The notes: generated by a model from the sequence alone, not told the origin. Positions 10,160-22,361 are shown, counted from the first letter of the stretch. The stretch: DNA of 64,000 nt from Dryococelus australis (GCA_029891345.1 CM057009.1:309631666-309695665); one strand, 5' to 3'. Translations and numbers: made by a program.

Positions 10160-12950
10160 AAAACGGGATTTTAATATCATCCACAACGTACTGTAACATG
10201 ATTTACTACAACATGACTGCAACGCACCGAGGCGTTGGTGCCTTTATGTGTTAAGCAAGGGGAAAATTCTGTGTAGCGAATCTGGTGCACTGGGTGCTTG
10301 GAAAAGCGTCACTTCCCTTTATTAAGTATCGAAATAATTGACATAAGTATTTATAAACGAATGGTTTCTTATTCACACATTTCACGCAAAATTATTTGCA
10401 TGTCAGTAAAAAAATTTTTTTTTTTAATAAGTTTTAAACTCCGATTTTAGTAAAGATAGCTACATAAAGTACGGATCTTAATTCACCTCATGCCGCACGC
10501 GTGAACTCTAGAAGCCATTCTACAGGCCTCGTCTGAAGTGTGTGTGTTTATCCGTAGATCAAGACACATATGGTACACCTGCCAGGTAGGTGGGCAATGG
10601 GCTCATCTACCTGGAAAAATGTTAGTCGTATGGAATTTTTAATTGCCGATTAATGCTGCCGGGATATTTCAGAAGGCTAATTGAATTCTTAAATTTTTTT
10701 TCCTACATATCACCTACAACTAAGACATACCTGGAATGCAGATTCTCTTACACTGGCACAGTTACGAACCCCTCCATAAAAGTTGACAGTTGATCAATAT
10801 AACATAAAGAAATAAGTGCACTACACGTTATTTGGTAAATACAGTTACACTTCATATCACGTATTTAGTTGCAATAACGCACGTGTACCTAATTAAGGAA
10901 TGCCTACGTAGAAAAATTTCGTAGCTACCTGTTCAAAACACGGAGGTAGGAATAACAAGAGATGCCATAGTTACATTTTAATAACCTGGGGTGTTTTATG
11001 TTATTCAAGCAAACAGGTTTGTGTTAGGCATAGCTCAAGGTAAAGACAGTGTTAATTCAAGCGTCTTTATATAAAACCCAAATAAATAACAACTGACACA
11101 ACTCTCTACAATCGTCGCGTTAAAGCGGGGGGAGTCAATTATAATATCTGCTAACCAATTATGCAGAAGCCACGTTATTATTAATTAGCCAAGTCTCTGA
11201 AACAATCGGAACTTGTTCACCTTAATCTGGATGCCGGAGGCTGCTTTGCATCACGTCTCGGCGGGGGTCCATGGCACGTCCTTCTGCGGTCCTCCTTGAC
11301 CCAGCGGCGGCTGGCTGGCTGGCGTCGGGCCTCGTTTCATGTCCCTGCGGCGCTAAATACTCGCCCGCGGGTAGGCAGAGGCCACGTTATTCTACCAACT
11401 TAACTCTGTTTCCAAAAAGTTGCTCAGCTTGTGGCCTCGCCCTGATTGCAGCGGTGTGTCACTTATTGTGCGTGGGGTGTCTGTTCTAGCCAGTGTTATG
11501 GACATGGCTTGTCCGGCAGAGTCCACAATACCATGCTTCGACGTTCTTGAAGTTGGATTTTCATCCATCGTCATTGTACGATATCCAAAACATTAGAAAT
11601 ATTGAGGCAGGTTTTGTATCTCATGCATGTAACATCTGGAAGTTTTTTAACAAATAATAATTAATCAAGCTAAACTTTCAAGTTAAATATCAACATGATA
11701 CGATACAATAGTTTCATTTTAATTTCGACAGGTTAGGTTTCCAATGTTTTGGGTGCCACAACATGGCGGACAGGCTTCGTCATTTCATCATGCACATCCA
11801 CAAACAAGGCCACGCCTTGGTTCAAAACAGTGCATTTAGAATATAAAGGACCCTCGCTAACATTTTAATTAATTTGCTATATATACTTACATGTATAGAT
11901 AGACGTATTCAGGATTAATCACCTAACACTTGCTCCGCAAATATTTCAGAAATAAAAGCGCTATTGATGTGCTGATTTCTCATAATTGAAGTTTAGACAA
12001 GGACTTATAATTGCTGGTTAGACACAGATTTTAATATTTATTAGAATGTGTATTTCTTGAACATAGCTACGTTCTATCAAATTGAACAAAACCTGTTCAC
12101 ACCAAGAGAATAAAACTGAAAGGAATTAGAATGTCAATGGTGTTTTTTGCCAAATTCTAGTGCAATTAGTTCCCGTGCTATCGGGATATGACAGTGTTAA
12201 ATACATGGTAGAGTTTTCTGCTCCGATTAACTGTACCGTGTATCAGCACTCTTTTAAGAAACACAAAAGTGAATAAACAAATTCTCTGAATCCTGAAGAA
12301 GAAATATAAATTTGTCCTTCACAGCGTTAGTAGCGAAATACCATATTTTAGCACGTCCTACGTCTAGGCAGTATGACCTAGCACAACGTGCTAACAAGTA
12401 GCTCCCAACGATATCAGTGTAAAGGAAACAGGATTCAGATACACGTACGAACATCGTAGCCTAGTAACTAAGCAGTTAAATGGTGCATACAACTGTCGGT
12501 ATATAAAATTGTCATAGTACGACAGCAGCACGTAAAATACGTGCTCCAGAATCCTGCAAAAACTTAATTGACCTTCTAATTTATTATAGTTTTATTTTCT
12601 TTGTGTCAGTAGGCATCATTCTATTTGAAAGAAGTGTAACTTTGTTCAAGAAATACATATTATAGATATTCTTCACATCTGTGCCTGTGATGAAATTATG
12701 AGCCCTTGTATAAACTTCAATTATACGAAACCAACACATCAATAGCACCTTTCATTTCCGAAATATTTGCGGTGCAAGTTTTAGGTGATTCGTCCTGTAT
12801 ATGCACGAATATATAATATAAACACACACAAGATCTCGTGCATGCTAATTACTCTCCCTCCCCCCTGCCCCCCAAAAAAATGTAAACGCCGGGATTTACT
12901 CCTGAACACAATGCAACACGATTAGCGTTGTATGACTGGAGTATTGAAAG
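10160..12950. other. Intron stretch without recognised features
   Basis: A GC-rich patch at about 11220-11480 (including GGCTGGCTGGCTGG) stands out, but its 72-codon frame has no recognisable domain. The rest is AT-rich, with no RNA gene or repeat family seen. Confidence 0.35.
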
Positions 12951-12954
12951 GAAA

Positions 12955-13165
12955 AAAAAAAACAACTCCGGACACTCGGTGGAATTGAGACCAGACGGGT
13001 TGGCTGAACCCGCGACCTTTGACCTTAGGGACGAGGTCCTTGGCCTTACACTCAGTGGGAGCCGCGTGTGCGAGCCAGCGATTTCACGTGTTCTACTGAA
13101 CGCAGGGGCTTTCATTTTGGCAATGCAAACATTCCCACATAGGAAGTGGGGACGCACTCTGAAAC
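12955..13165 (-). repeat. Possible SINE-like sequence, reverse orientation
   Basis: On the minus strand the segment contains GGTCGCGGGTTCAGCC, a weak B-box match, followed downstream by a run of A/T at 12951-12962. CpG-rich composition differs from the surrounding intron. The copy is too diverged to assign to family 1 or 2. Confidence 0.3.
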
Positions 13166-13351
13166 GCATTGTATAATCGGAACTAAGGCATCTGCTACTG
13201 GTAAACGCCCTCTGTTGTCAATTATTTTCTTAGTACACGCATTCCCAATTCTCTAGCCCCAAAAATATGAGCTGTCTTTGCAATCGCCCTCAGATGTTGG
13301 CTTGAAAAGTAATAATAATAAAAAGTGAAACATTTACGCTATGAATTAATT

Positions 13352-13493
13352 TCACTCTAAATGGCTCCATTTAAAATCAGTGGAAAAATTACAATCATTG
13401 AATTACTAGTGATGTGAAACAATTTCACTGAAACTATGTGGAGCCATTTTCACTGTGAATTAGTGGTTTTCCACTGATTTAAATTTAGAGTGA
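13352..13493. mobile_element. Palindromic MITE
   Basis: The left end TCACTCTAAAT ... TAAAATCAGTGGAAAA is the inverse of the right end TTTTCCACTGATTTAAATTTAGAGTGA. The 142 bp unit has terminal repeats of roughly 35-40 bp with a 9-base insertion (GGCTCCATT) in the left one. No clear target duplication was seen. Confidence 0.7.
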
Positions 13494-14480
13494 TGCACAA
13501 AAAGTAAAGAAATGCTACTTGCCGATAAACACAGACAATCTAAAAGATCTAATACTCTTATAAATGAAATAACTATACCCTCAGGCTGTTCCCGCTGAAG
13601 ACAGCATAGAATATAAAACAGGACGGGTTTAGAAAGCATACCAGAACTGGCCGACTACCGGCAACGTCCGCCACGTTCCCACACGCGAAAATCCGGGAGT
13701 GACCCCATAAATATTCGAGCTTGCATAGCGATGCTGGGAGGCAGACGAGCTAACCGCTCCCACATACCCCCAAATGTAAAATATCATATGATATTCTCAG
13801 CAAAAAGAAATTTATAAAGACAAGATCATTTAGTTGAACTGCTTTGATAGATGATTGTAATTTCTTCCGGACACTTATACGCCATTAATAATACACTAGA
13901 GAAAATAATTTTTATAGAACCTTAGAAGCAAGGAAATGATAAACTTTTATTCTGCGTAATTAAAATGTGGTTATTGTGGAATACATTTTTAAATTTGTCT
14001 AATTATTATGTAATATTACAAGGACTCTCTAACATTACATGTGTGATTTTTAAAAGAATAATTTTGCGTTCGAATATAAATTTTCTAATAAACCGTTGTT
14101 ACCCATTTAATGTCACCTATCGAAAAATATTGCAGGTGCCTATTAGAACTACTTAGGCACTCATACACATTTATTTCAATTATGTGGCCTCATTGATTAC
14201 AAGATGCTGCAAGAGTTTCAAATTTTTCTCAGAAATAATGCTTATTTCCTAAAACTGTGTCTCGTCAAGCTCAGCTTAGTAGCAGCTTGATGTAGCACAT
14301 ACTTTGATATATACTATAAGTTTACTGCATAGGGTTCCGAACGGTATGTTATATTATAGTGCTTAAAGTCTGCTGTCTATTAAATGTTTGCATAACACAC
14401 AATGATAATTTTTAACATGTAAATAAAACTGTGTTCCTGCCTTATATGTGGTTGATGAATTCTCATTGCAAAATATTTTT
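13494..14480. other. AT-rich intron stretch
   Basis: Nothing recognised, apart from the polypyrimidine tract that leads into the acceptor at 14493. Confidence 0.4.
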
Positions 14481-14493
14481 CTTCCTTTTTCAG

Positions 14494-14614
14494 AATGTAC
14501 TGGGTGGATGTCATTACCAAAGCTGTATTTTTTGGTTTCCTGCTATGGTATCTCTACTCATGGACGTACAGCTTGGCATCTTTCATCAACAGCAGTTATT
14601 TCACGAAACGTTAA
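14494..14614 (+). CDS. Fatty acyl-CoA reductase, last coding exon
   Basis: After the acceptor TTCCTTTTTCAG (14482-14493) the exon reads MYWVDVITKAVFFGFLLWYL ... YFTKR and stops at TAA 14612-14614. This is the typical FAR C terminus: a YW-x-x-D motif directly after the FAR_C domain, then a hydrophobic helix of about 20 residues that anchors the enzyme in the ER or peroxisome membrane. Codon phase (one base A before ATG) fits the phase 2 donor at 7365. With the previous exon about 125 residues of a usual 500-550 are present. Both exons are intact, so the gene is probably functional; which FAR paralogue it is cannot be told from the C terminus. Confidence 0.93.
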
Positions 14615-14890
14615 ACCAAATTATCCTACACACAAAACTTGTTTCATTTTTTATTTTGTGTTGATGGCTGAGCTTGCCATTGTTTTTCTTTTGTTAAGAA
14701 CATGGTGCTCGGACATATACATAGTTAATTTAAGTGTTTGCGCCTAAAATATATTATAGTTCAAACTGAACAATATATAATTGTAACATGTGAATGTTCT
14801 CATTTGCATTCAAGAAAATGTTTAAACATTTACATTGGTTTTCTTTTTATATTTAATCAATGACGTGTGTATGGGAAAAAAGTTTGGCTA

Positions 14891-14917
14891 AATAAATAGT
14901 TAATCAAAAATAATAAA
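14891..14917 (+). terminator. Polyadenylation signals of the FAR gene
   Basis: AATAAA occurs at 14891-14896 and 14912-14917, about 280-300 bases after the stop codon. The 3' UTR would thus end just before element A begins at 14972. Confidence 0.6.
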
Positions 14918-14971
14918 GTGCGAATATTGAATGGTAAAAAAATTTAACGACATAATTAAATATATTCAGTA

Positions 14972-15200
14972 AGTAGTATGTTTATGTTGGTTCGGGGACA
15001 ACTGGCATTTTGGCACAGAAGGTAGGAGATTTCTGCCATCTTGTTTTTCTCGTTTTTATCTCAAAATCGACCATTTTTCCCCTTGAAATCGGTCTTTTCA
15101 ACTCAATTTTCCCCTTTTTCCCCAGAAATTTTCCATTTTTTCCTAAAAAAAATCCATGCCCCAAAGTTGCAATAGCGAGCCCCAGAAAGCCAATTTTCAT
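14972..15200 (+). mobile_element. Element A, left end
   Basis: AGTAGTATGTTTATG at 14972 is followed 55-60 bases later by TCTGCCATCTTG, the same order as the left ends of B, C and D. Beyond it lies a pyrimidine-rich stretch with CCCTTTTTCCCCAGAAATTTTCC, resembling 19870-19960 just inside the left end of B. No matching right end was found before B starts, so A is probably truncated or disrupted. Confidence 0.4.
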
Positions 15201-15242
15201 GCAATTCGAAATATTTGGGGGGCATGCTAATAGTAGGAGCTT

Positions 15243-15254
15243 GGGGGGGGGGGG
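15243..15254. repeat. Poly(G) tract
   Basis: Twelve consecutive G in a purine-rich context; on the other strand it is followed by C-rich sequence to about 15420. Confidence 0.9.
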
Positions 15255-15604
15255 AAAGATACAAAGTGCCAGAGGTTAGGTTGTGTTCCACTTCACCCAC
15301 CCACACCCCCTGTAAGGGTTCCCCTCCACCCCATACACCCCTTCCCCTTTCCCCTTCCCCTGTAAAGTATGCTGTGATTGGCCAAAGGCTTTCCCCAATT
15401 CCCTCTCCCCTCCCCTGAGAGGTGTGCTGTTATGGGCTGTTTGCTTACCCCTTCAATGCTGTCTGATTACCCCTCCACTCCCTACATACCCTGAGAGATG
15501 TTGGTCGAAACCATGTAAAACCAGCAGAAGGGACATTTGGGTTTGGGGGAACACTGGTGCTTTGAGGAAGCTGTTTAGCGGGCTGCCATCAGATGAACTG
15601 CTAC

Positions 15605-15670
15605 TAGGATGGGAGCTCTGATGACCAGTGGCCAGGGTGGTATTGGGTTCGATTCCCAGCAAGGTCAATT
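15605..15670 (+). repeat. tRNA-like block with B box in element A
   Basis: AGGATGGGAGCTCTGATGA leads to GGGTTCGATTCCC (15646-15658). The first phrase matches AGGACGGGAGCTCTGACGA at 51278 in element D, which is also followed by a weaker GAGTCC motif. The shared block ties elements A and D together. Confidence 0.5.
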
Positions 15671-15716
15671 AAGTGTAATTGTGCAATTACATAATAAGTG
15701 CACATGTTCACTCGTC

Positions 15717-16075
15717 AGCAGTTGGAGAGAGACTGAGGTGTGGAACTGCTGGCTCACAAGTGCGGAGTTTGGGAGAGGAGAGGGGGAAATGTATTTATTT
15801 GTGTATTTGTGCACTTGTACAAGTGTATAACATATTTTGATTCTTCAGTAGCTGGAGTGAGACTGAGGTGTGGAGCTGCTGGTTCACAAGAGAGGATGTT
15901 GGGAGGTGGGAGGAGAGGGAAAATGCATTTATTTGCATAATTCCATAATGAGAGTAATTACACATGTTGATGTTTCGACTGCCAGAGAGACTTTGATGTA
16001 GACCATTTGAATCAAAACTGACGAGTATGGCGAGGAGAGAGGGTGAGGGTTTGACTCCCATCTTACGTGAATATG
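15717..16075. repeat. Tandem repeat, period 130 bp, about 2.7 units
   Basis: CAG(T)AG/TTGGAG.GAGACTGAGGTGTGG starts at 15717 and 15847, and a diverged third unit begins near 15977. Each unit continues with a GGGAG(A/G)GG stretch and ATG(T/C)ATTTATTTG. Confidence 0.75.
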
Positions 16076-17830
16076 TGTAATAAATAATCTATAATTACAT
16101 TATTTCATTGCACAATGAAATATTATATAATGCAATGAACATTTACTATATACAAACCCTAATTACACATCCTCTTGCTAGGACCGCCAACTTGATAATG
16201 ACCTGTGATAGCACATATCCTTAGATTTTTCCTCAACCCGATGTAATGGAATCCCATCCTATGCCCGCCACCAATACACCGAGCAAGTCGCCGCAGGTTC
16301 TAACATATCCTGACATGTCTGAGACCATTTTTTTATATCTGATGATGTTGGAAAGGGAGAGGGGGAGGGAGTGGGAGTAGGGTGAATGCATGTATTTTTA
16401 CAACGAATAATTAGACATGCAATTAGAGTAAGTACCAAGAGTAATTACAATTACTAATTATGAGAGTTATTGCGCAATTACCAAGTTCACAATTACAAAT
16501 GCTAATTACAAACAAGTACCAACACACTAATTACACATCCACTCGCAACCACTGCTCACTAACAGCTGACAGAAATTACTAATATTATAATTATATCCCT
16601 AACCACTCCTGTCAACCCACGACCCATTGCATCACCAGCTAGCCCGCTTTAACTAATCGCACTTTACAACTCATGTTTTCATGAGTATTAAAAAATATAT
16701 ATCAATAAAAAACTATGTTACTGTTTGCCATGCTTTGATGTGTAACCTTCCCTGTGTTAACCATTTATTCCAAGCCGAAATATAAATTAATATTAAAAAT
16801 ATGTTATAGAATGGCATGCTTATTTGTGTAACCCCGTGTTTAACACACTTGATCTGAATTAATATAGTTTATTCATAATACTTTAACTCGAGGATGCTAG
16901 GGCTTGCGAACGGACCTCCATCATTGATGGAATATGCTCATGCACTACATCTCCCCAGTCGAATGGCCTGCGCCACCCTACTCAACTCTGTGTGCTGATC
17001 CAATAGCCTGCTGCCAAGTGCAATCCATCATCTCACACCACCGTCTGTAGCCAGCCATGACTCTGCAGCCCGGTGACAGGCTGTGTAACTCCGGGTGCTG
17101 ACAGTAGAGGCAGCACATCCCAGCGTGCAACTCGGCTAGCGTGAAGTGGAACATAGGTATTCAAACCCACCATTAGAATGTGCAAAGAGTTCTGCCTTCA
17201 TACCAGACACACGTAAACTCAAACCAACCATGAAGCAATTTACGTTTGTGCATTTTTGGTGTTGAAGACATTTACTCACATTTATTTGTTTTTAAAATAT
17301 TATACTTTAATGTCTCTCACGTTTTAAAAGCTACGACTCCTGTTTTCAATATTTATTTCAAGTTTAAAAATATTTAAAAAAAAAGACTGTATGTGAATAA
17401 AATTAATAAATATTGTTCAATATTCACCCAGAAGTGTGTAAGTGGCAGTTACGTATATTAACGTAAACATTTTACATGTTCCCGCTCTGTTAAATACATA
17501 TGCTTCCTTTGTTTCCATTACTTTTATTCTCCCACCTTGTATCAGTTGCGTAAACATTCTACGTATAACATCTGTTAAATATTTTCACACATTCTATAAC
17601 TTATATATTATTTACATTTAAAAAAATATTGTGTACATCATAATACCATTAATTTGTCTCAAAACTTTTGTGATAGTCTTAGCAAAAAAAATCATTTGTT
17701 TCTAAACAAATAGTCTTTGAATAGTAAAAATTTCATCCCACATTTATGTATATGGAAATACCCTCATTTCGAGAGATTGAATGTTATATTTTGTGTTAAA
17801 CCCTGTTAAGTCACACACCATATTATTTTT
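16076..17830. other. Element A interior, AT-rich
   Basis: Many short inverted and direct phrases built on TAATTAC and AATTACA occur at about 16080-16520. A CpG-richer block without recognised coding lies at 16900-17220. No intact frame was found. Confidence 0.35.
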
Positions 17831-17839
17831 TAAAATAGT

Positions 17840-18260
17840 ATTTTAATAAAAAAAAGTGTGAATGAGCAAAATTGTAAAATACATTAGTGTAAGCACTCCC
17901 GTTTTTTTCACATCTTGTTTCATTATACTCATGTTAAAAATAACATTAAAAGAAGTGATGTTTGCATATTGAATAATTATTTACAGTATAAAACCTGCCT
18001 GTCCCCACTTTCATTGTATATCTAATGTTTTCACCACTTGTTTTTATATTTCGTAACAACTTACGTCTTAGTCAGAATTTCCCTCAGTTTAGATAAAAAA
18101 AAATAGTTTAATAAAAAAAGAGTGTGTATGGAGAAAACGTGTAAAATAGTTAGTGTAACACCCTGTTTTGTCACACTTTACATTCTCTCAAGATAAATTT
18201 GTGTTTTAATAAAGAATAGTGTTTGTTTAACACACACATTACTATTTACACACTGTGTTA
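17840..18260. repeat. Diverged tandem repeat, spacing about 270 then 95 bp
   Basis: TTTAATAAAAAAA(A/G)..GTGTG ... GTAAAATA..TTAGTGTAA.C.C.C.GTTTT occurs near 17842 and 18108, with a shorter TTTTAATAAAGAATAGTG form near 18204. Confidence 0.5.
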
Positions 18261-18747
18261 CTGATAGATAGAGTTTAATTTATTGAAAATAATGTACAGA
18301 ATTTAGGGTTAAAAATTAAAATGCAGACACAAACTTGATTTAACTAACTTATTAGTACTCGCCATTATTTTGTACATATACATTAACAACAAAATATATT
18401 ATTTACACATTCACAAAAATCACTAATCAAAACTGCATCATCCTTGCGATATCAATTACTAAACAATTACTTTATGCACAAAAATAATCTTGAAATATTT
18501 ACATATTTTCTCTGTTCTCTTTTGTATATACAAACGACCAAAATTCTTGAATTACTTTTTCACAATCGGGAAATCACTTTTCTTCTTTGAAGGAAGATTC
18601 CCTTCCGAGCACTGGAGGCACAGCCCTTACAGCTGGTAATGCGGGGCGACCCTCTCTGCGCTTAAGTCCTTCCTTCGATGTTGATGGATTTAACCCAATT
18701 GTAGCGAACCAGTAAAACTGGCCTCGCTGGTGAATTATGTTGGTGAA

Positions 18748-19203
18748 TCAGTTGTGGTGATAACGTAGCGTAACTGCCTTCGCTGATGAATGTTGTTTAT
18801 GAAGTAACATAAACCTCAAAACAGCGAGCAACACATTTGAAAAGTCTTTCAGAAAAGCTTTTATGATATGGTTAGAATAATACACCGTGTGTGCAGAGAA
18901 AAAAAGCTTTTTACGGGACACGTTAATTAAATGCGCGGCGAACAGGGAATCAACTTTTACCAGACGATTATAACAACTAGCACACTCACAGGTAAAAAAA
19001 CTTTTCGTGATGGTTTTAAGTACATTCACTGTGCGAGGAGAAAGTGTGATCTGGATAATATGGTCGGAATGTGAATGTGGGCTCGTAATTGTTTGTCCAT
19101 GCATGAGGCGGGATGGAATGTGTGTTATAAAGCGCAGAGAGACCATACAGGTATAATAAATCTTTCCCAAAAAATACACTACTAGTTTCGTTTCAAACTG
19201 CAA
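18748..19203 (-). pseudogene. Possible degenerate zinc-finger ORF
   Basis: A 151-codon open frame, long for this window, reads YTCMVSLRFITHIPSRLMH near its start: the spacing C-x2-S-x12-H is that of a C2HC/C2H2 finger with one cysteine lost. Further on FFTCECASC ... DSLFAAH has similar spacing. The zinc-finger remnants of element C have the C-x2-C-x12-H-x3/4-C pattern. The match is weak and could be chance; the start codon is not supported. Confidence 0.25.
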
Positions 19204-19969
19204 CTAATAATTGTGAATGTTAAAATCATGTATCGCATACTGAATGTTACGAGTTTCTAAAGGAAGATCACATGTTTGTGTGAATGTTAAATTTTATGTT
19301 ACAAACCAGTTGTAACATCAAGTTAGTAGTTTTAGAGAATTAATGTTTCATATTTAAATGTAGGTCACGTGAATATCACTTGTTACAAAGTGAATGTTAA
19401 TGATTTAGAGGATTAATGTATCACTTTGAAATAAAGGTTACATTTATACTTTAATGTTAGTACCAATTAACTTTTATGTATCATCGTTTTATAAGCTCTT
19501 ATGATGCACGCGGAAAAAGGATTTTTGGTCATAAAAACATGGAATTTCATTTTCAGAACATTTATTATGTTATAAAGAAATTACAACACATGTATCTCTT
19601 ACATTTTCACATTCACTTTGACAATACACTTGCGACATACAATTAGACATACATTAACTTCTAGACAATACATTACACACTTTGACAATAAAACATTTCT
19701 AAACACTTGTAGAGTGCAATACATTTTAACAAATAAACTTTTCCGAAAACTTACAGAGTATATTAATAGTAGGAAGAAGTATGTTGACGCGCAACGGCGT
19801 ATGGCACAGGAGCCAGGAGCCGCCCGGCCGCCATCTTGTTATGTCACCCGACCGCCATGTTTTTTTTTTGTTCTCTCAAAATTACTCGTTTTTTCCTCAA
19901 AATCTACCAAATACCCTAAAAATTTACCTTTTCCCTAAAATTTTCCCTTTTTTCAGTGCCAGAGATCAG

Positions 19970-20640
19970 CAACCCACGTGCCAGGGATCAGCAACCCACG
20001 TGCTAGGGATCAGTGACCCAATGTCAGAAAGGAGACAGAGATCAGTCACCCAGGGTCAGAAGAGCAGGGACTATGACCTTTGACCTTTAACCCAAAAAAT
20101 CTAAAATATTCAAAAAATTCCGAAAAAATGAAGAAAAAAAATTATCGCAAAAAATTTATAATTAAAAATTATAAAAATATTATTAAAAATTATTTAAAAA
20201 CCTATAAATTAAAAAAAAAACTTACATTTCCCAGCACCATTTATCACATTCGTTCCATCCCCAGCAGACAACTGACTCCCTCGCACACACTCCCCTTATC
20301 TATACTCAATCAGCCATCATGATTTTTTCATTCATTTGTTTACATTCTATTGGAAGCAGCCATATTTGTTTATATGTTACTGGAGGCTGCCATATTTAAT
20401 TGTTCGTCATTTGTTTATATGTTACTGAAGGCCACCATCTTTGTGTGTATGTTACTGGAGGTGTCCATATTTGTTTTTTCGTACATAATTTGTTTTTATG
20501 TTACTTGAAGCAGCCATGTTTGGAAGCAGCCATGTTGAGTGGCAGCCATCTTGGGAGGCAGTCCTCCATGTTTTTTCAATTGTCATTTATTTTATAGTTT
20601 GTGTCTCACTTCATGCGACAACCACATTATATAGCATATC
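19970..20640. repeat. Subterminal region of B, shared with element C
   Basis: GGGATCAGTGACCCA, AGGAGACAG, AGAGCAGG..CTATGACCTTTGACCTT, a low-complexity AAAATT stretch, CGTTCCATC, GACAACTGACT.CCTCGCAC and CATTTGTTTACAT recur in the same order at 28200-28610. The two regions are direct repeats of about 420-470 bp at roughly 70-80 percent identity by eye, which supports B and C being relatives. GCCAT..TTG phrases follow. Confidence 0.7.
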
Positions 20641-21140
20641 TTTACATCACCTATGTACCACCAGGTGACAGCCATATTTGTTTATGTGTTTAAAGTATGG
20701 GTTGCACTGTCGACACCCGCTAATGTTTTTCATTGGCTAATTAGTGTTTAGTCGACAAGCCTCCACCACCTTCGTTCCATCAAATACTCACATTAGTTCG
20801 ACTCCCTCCATGTTCAATTGCATTTTTCCAACACATATATGTAGTATCGATTTTGTCACCTGATATAGGCCTGTACCGAATGGTGACATCGACCATTCCT
20901 GCAAAGTACTTAATATTGTCATATTTATTATTTTTATTATTATATATAAAGTGAGGAGTTTTTCTTGTTTGAAATAAATCACAGCATATGTGTATTACAT
21001 AAAATGTATTGTACACATAGTAAAATATACAGGTTTATTAATTTTCTTCGACGTTCACCGCTCGATGTCCGCCTTGGTGACCCAGGAGTTGTAATGGACA
21101 GGGAAACTCCACCACTTGAATCTGACGATTACCAATAGAC

Positions 21141-21983
21141 TCATTGTATGTGGCCCGCTTCCGTAAGTTCTTCGATGGTTGAAACAATCTCGTTGGTGTG
21201 GGAGTAATTTCCAACACTTTGCGAAGTAAGCAGTAGCTGCAGCCTATCGACCAGCACGTTCGGGTCGTCCCAGAGTACATAGTCAATGTTCTTACCATCG
21301 TCTATATTTTTCATACCTTCGCCCTTTTCAGTGCTAGGCCGCTGAAGAGGTCTGCTAGAATGTCGATTTTTCGTGATTTTCGTCCTTATAAACACCAGGC
21401 TCAGGGTCATTATCTTGGTAAAGTGCATGCGTGAGTTCGAGCAAAGTCTTGTATTCCAGGAGGTCGGATTCTGTAAACTCCCTGTGCTCCTTGCGAAATA
21501 GAAGTTCGTATAGTCCGGGGGTTTACGTACCATATAATTGCCAACTCGGATGCTCCCACCTGGTAGAAACTCTATTTCATCAGCACCGAGGAACCATATA
21601 TCATCATGCCTGTATACACCGTCCGTCGTATCATTATTACGAGATGTGTACGATCGTAAGTACTGTCGAGCAAAAGTATTACATTTCAGGGCTCTCTTCT
21701 GTATTTTCTTCTTGTGTAGCAAATCTGCGTCCAATCCATCGTCCTGATTTAACTTACTTCATCAAGCTTTCGATTCTGCAAAGGCTTAGTGGTATCGTCG
21801 ATTTCGGACTTTACAGCTACGGGTGCCCCATAACTCTCCCTTAACTTCGAGAAGATGAGTAATGGACTTAAACATTTCTTCATTTATATGGTCGTGTGAA
21901 ATTTTTGATCTCTTGGCGAGCAAATAATTTGAGCGCACAGACTGAATCACCCGATGTAGTTCGCTTGCAATGTCCACCATCAT
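21141..21983 (-). pseudogene. DUF8207-like gene, frameshifted copy
   Basis: Reading the minus strand, 21983-21786 gives a helical N-terminal part (EEMFKSITHLLEVK). 21734-21540 then gives a segment with GADEIEFLPGGSIRVGNYMV, a middle part around 21525-21370 lies in a second frame (LYELLFRKEHREF...LLEYKTLLE), and 21330-21141 holds NIDYVLWDDPNVLVDRLQLL ... NEIVSTIEELTEAGHI in the first frame again. The WDDPN-x-LVDRL and NEI-x-x-IEEL motifs are typical of arthropod proteins listed in Pfam as DUF8207, of unknown function. At least three frame changes and in-frame stops make this copy inactive. I infer a link to Maverick/Polinton-like or other virus-like elements; it is not proven here. Confidence 0.6.
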
Positions 21984-22022
21984 ACTGAATAAAAATTCTC
22001 ACTGTCGCTCTCTTTTATAGGT

Positions 22023-22361
22023 TTAGTCGCGAGTTTCCGTAAACATACTTTCGATCTTGCTCAGACGTTCGCTGTAATTTTGAATATCTGTTTTCGTGGC
22101 GAGGTGGGAACTCGAGTTATTGAACATATGTGTCATATATCCTTCCAGGTTATTCAGATTCTCTTCATTTTGTGCATATGCTACATTCAACCTGTCTATA
22201 ATTTGCCTTTGAATACTCGTCACATGCTCGTCCATGCTACTAGTGGTATGCCCTATTGATATGACATTTCTGTATGGTTGGTTCGTGTGTAGATTATTAT
22301 GTATGTAATGATGGTATGATCCACCTATGTGGCAATTATGACATGGTGGTATTGCTGTCAA
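22023..22361 (-). CDS. Upstream ORF with helical region, unknown
   Basis: The 112-codon frame lies 39 bases upstream (minus strand) of the DUF8207-like copy. Its second half (SMDEHVTSIQRQIIDRLN ... KTDIQNYSERLSKIESMF) is polar and likely helical or coiled coil; the first half is compositionally biased (His, Asn, Thr) because it overlaps the GT-rich domain. It may be the N-terminal part of the same decayed gene. Confidence 0.35.
   Translation of the reverse strand: MTAIPPCHNCHIGGSYHHYIHNNLHTNQPYRNVISIGHTTSSMDEHVTSIQRQIIDRLNVAYAQNEENLNNLEGYMTHMFNNSSSHLATKTDIQNYSERLSKIESMFTETRD

Larger units (their letters stand above)
7366..14493 (+). other. Last intron of the FAR gene
   Basis: GTGAGC at the 5' end and TTCTTCCTTTTTCAG at the 3' end are strong splice signals. 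The 7,128 bp intron carries SINE copies near 7421, 7655 and 10023, MITEs at 9005 and 13352, a poly(T) tract and GC-rich patches near 9.8-10.1 kb and 11.2-11.5 kb. The remainder is AT-rich and unrecognised. Confidence 0.85.
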
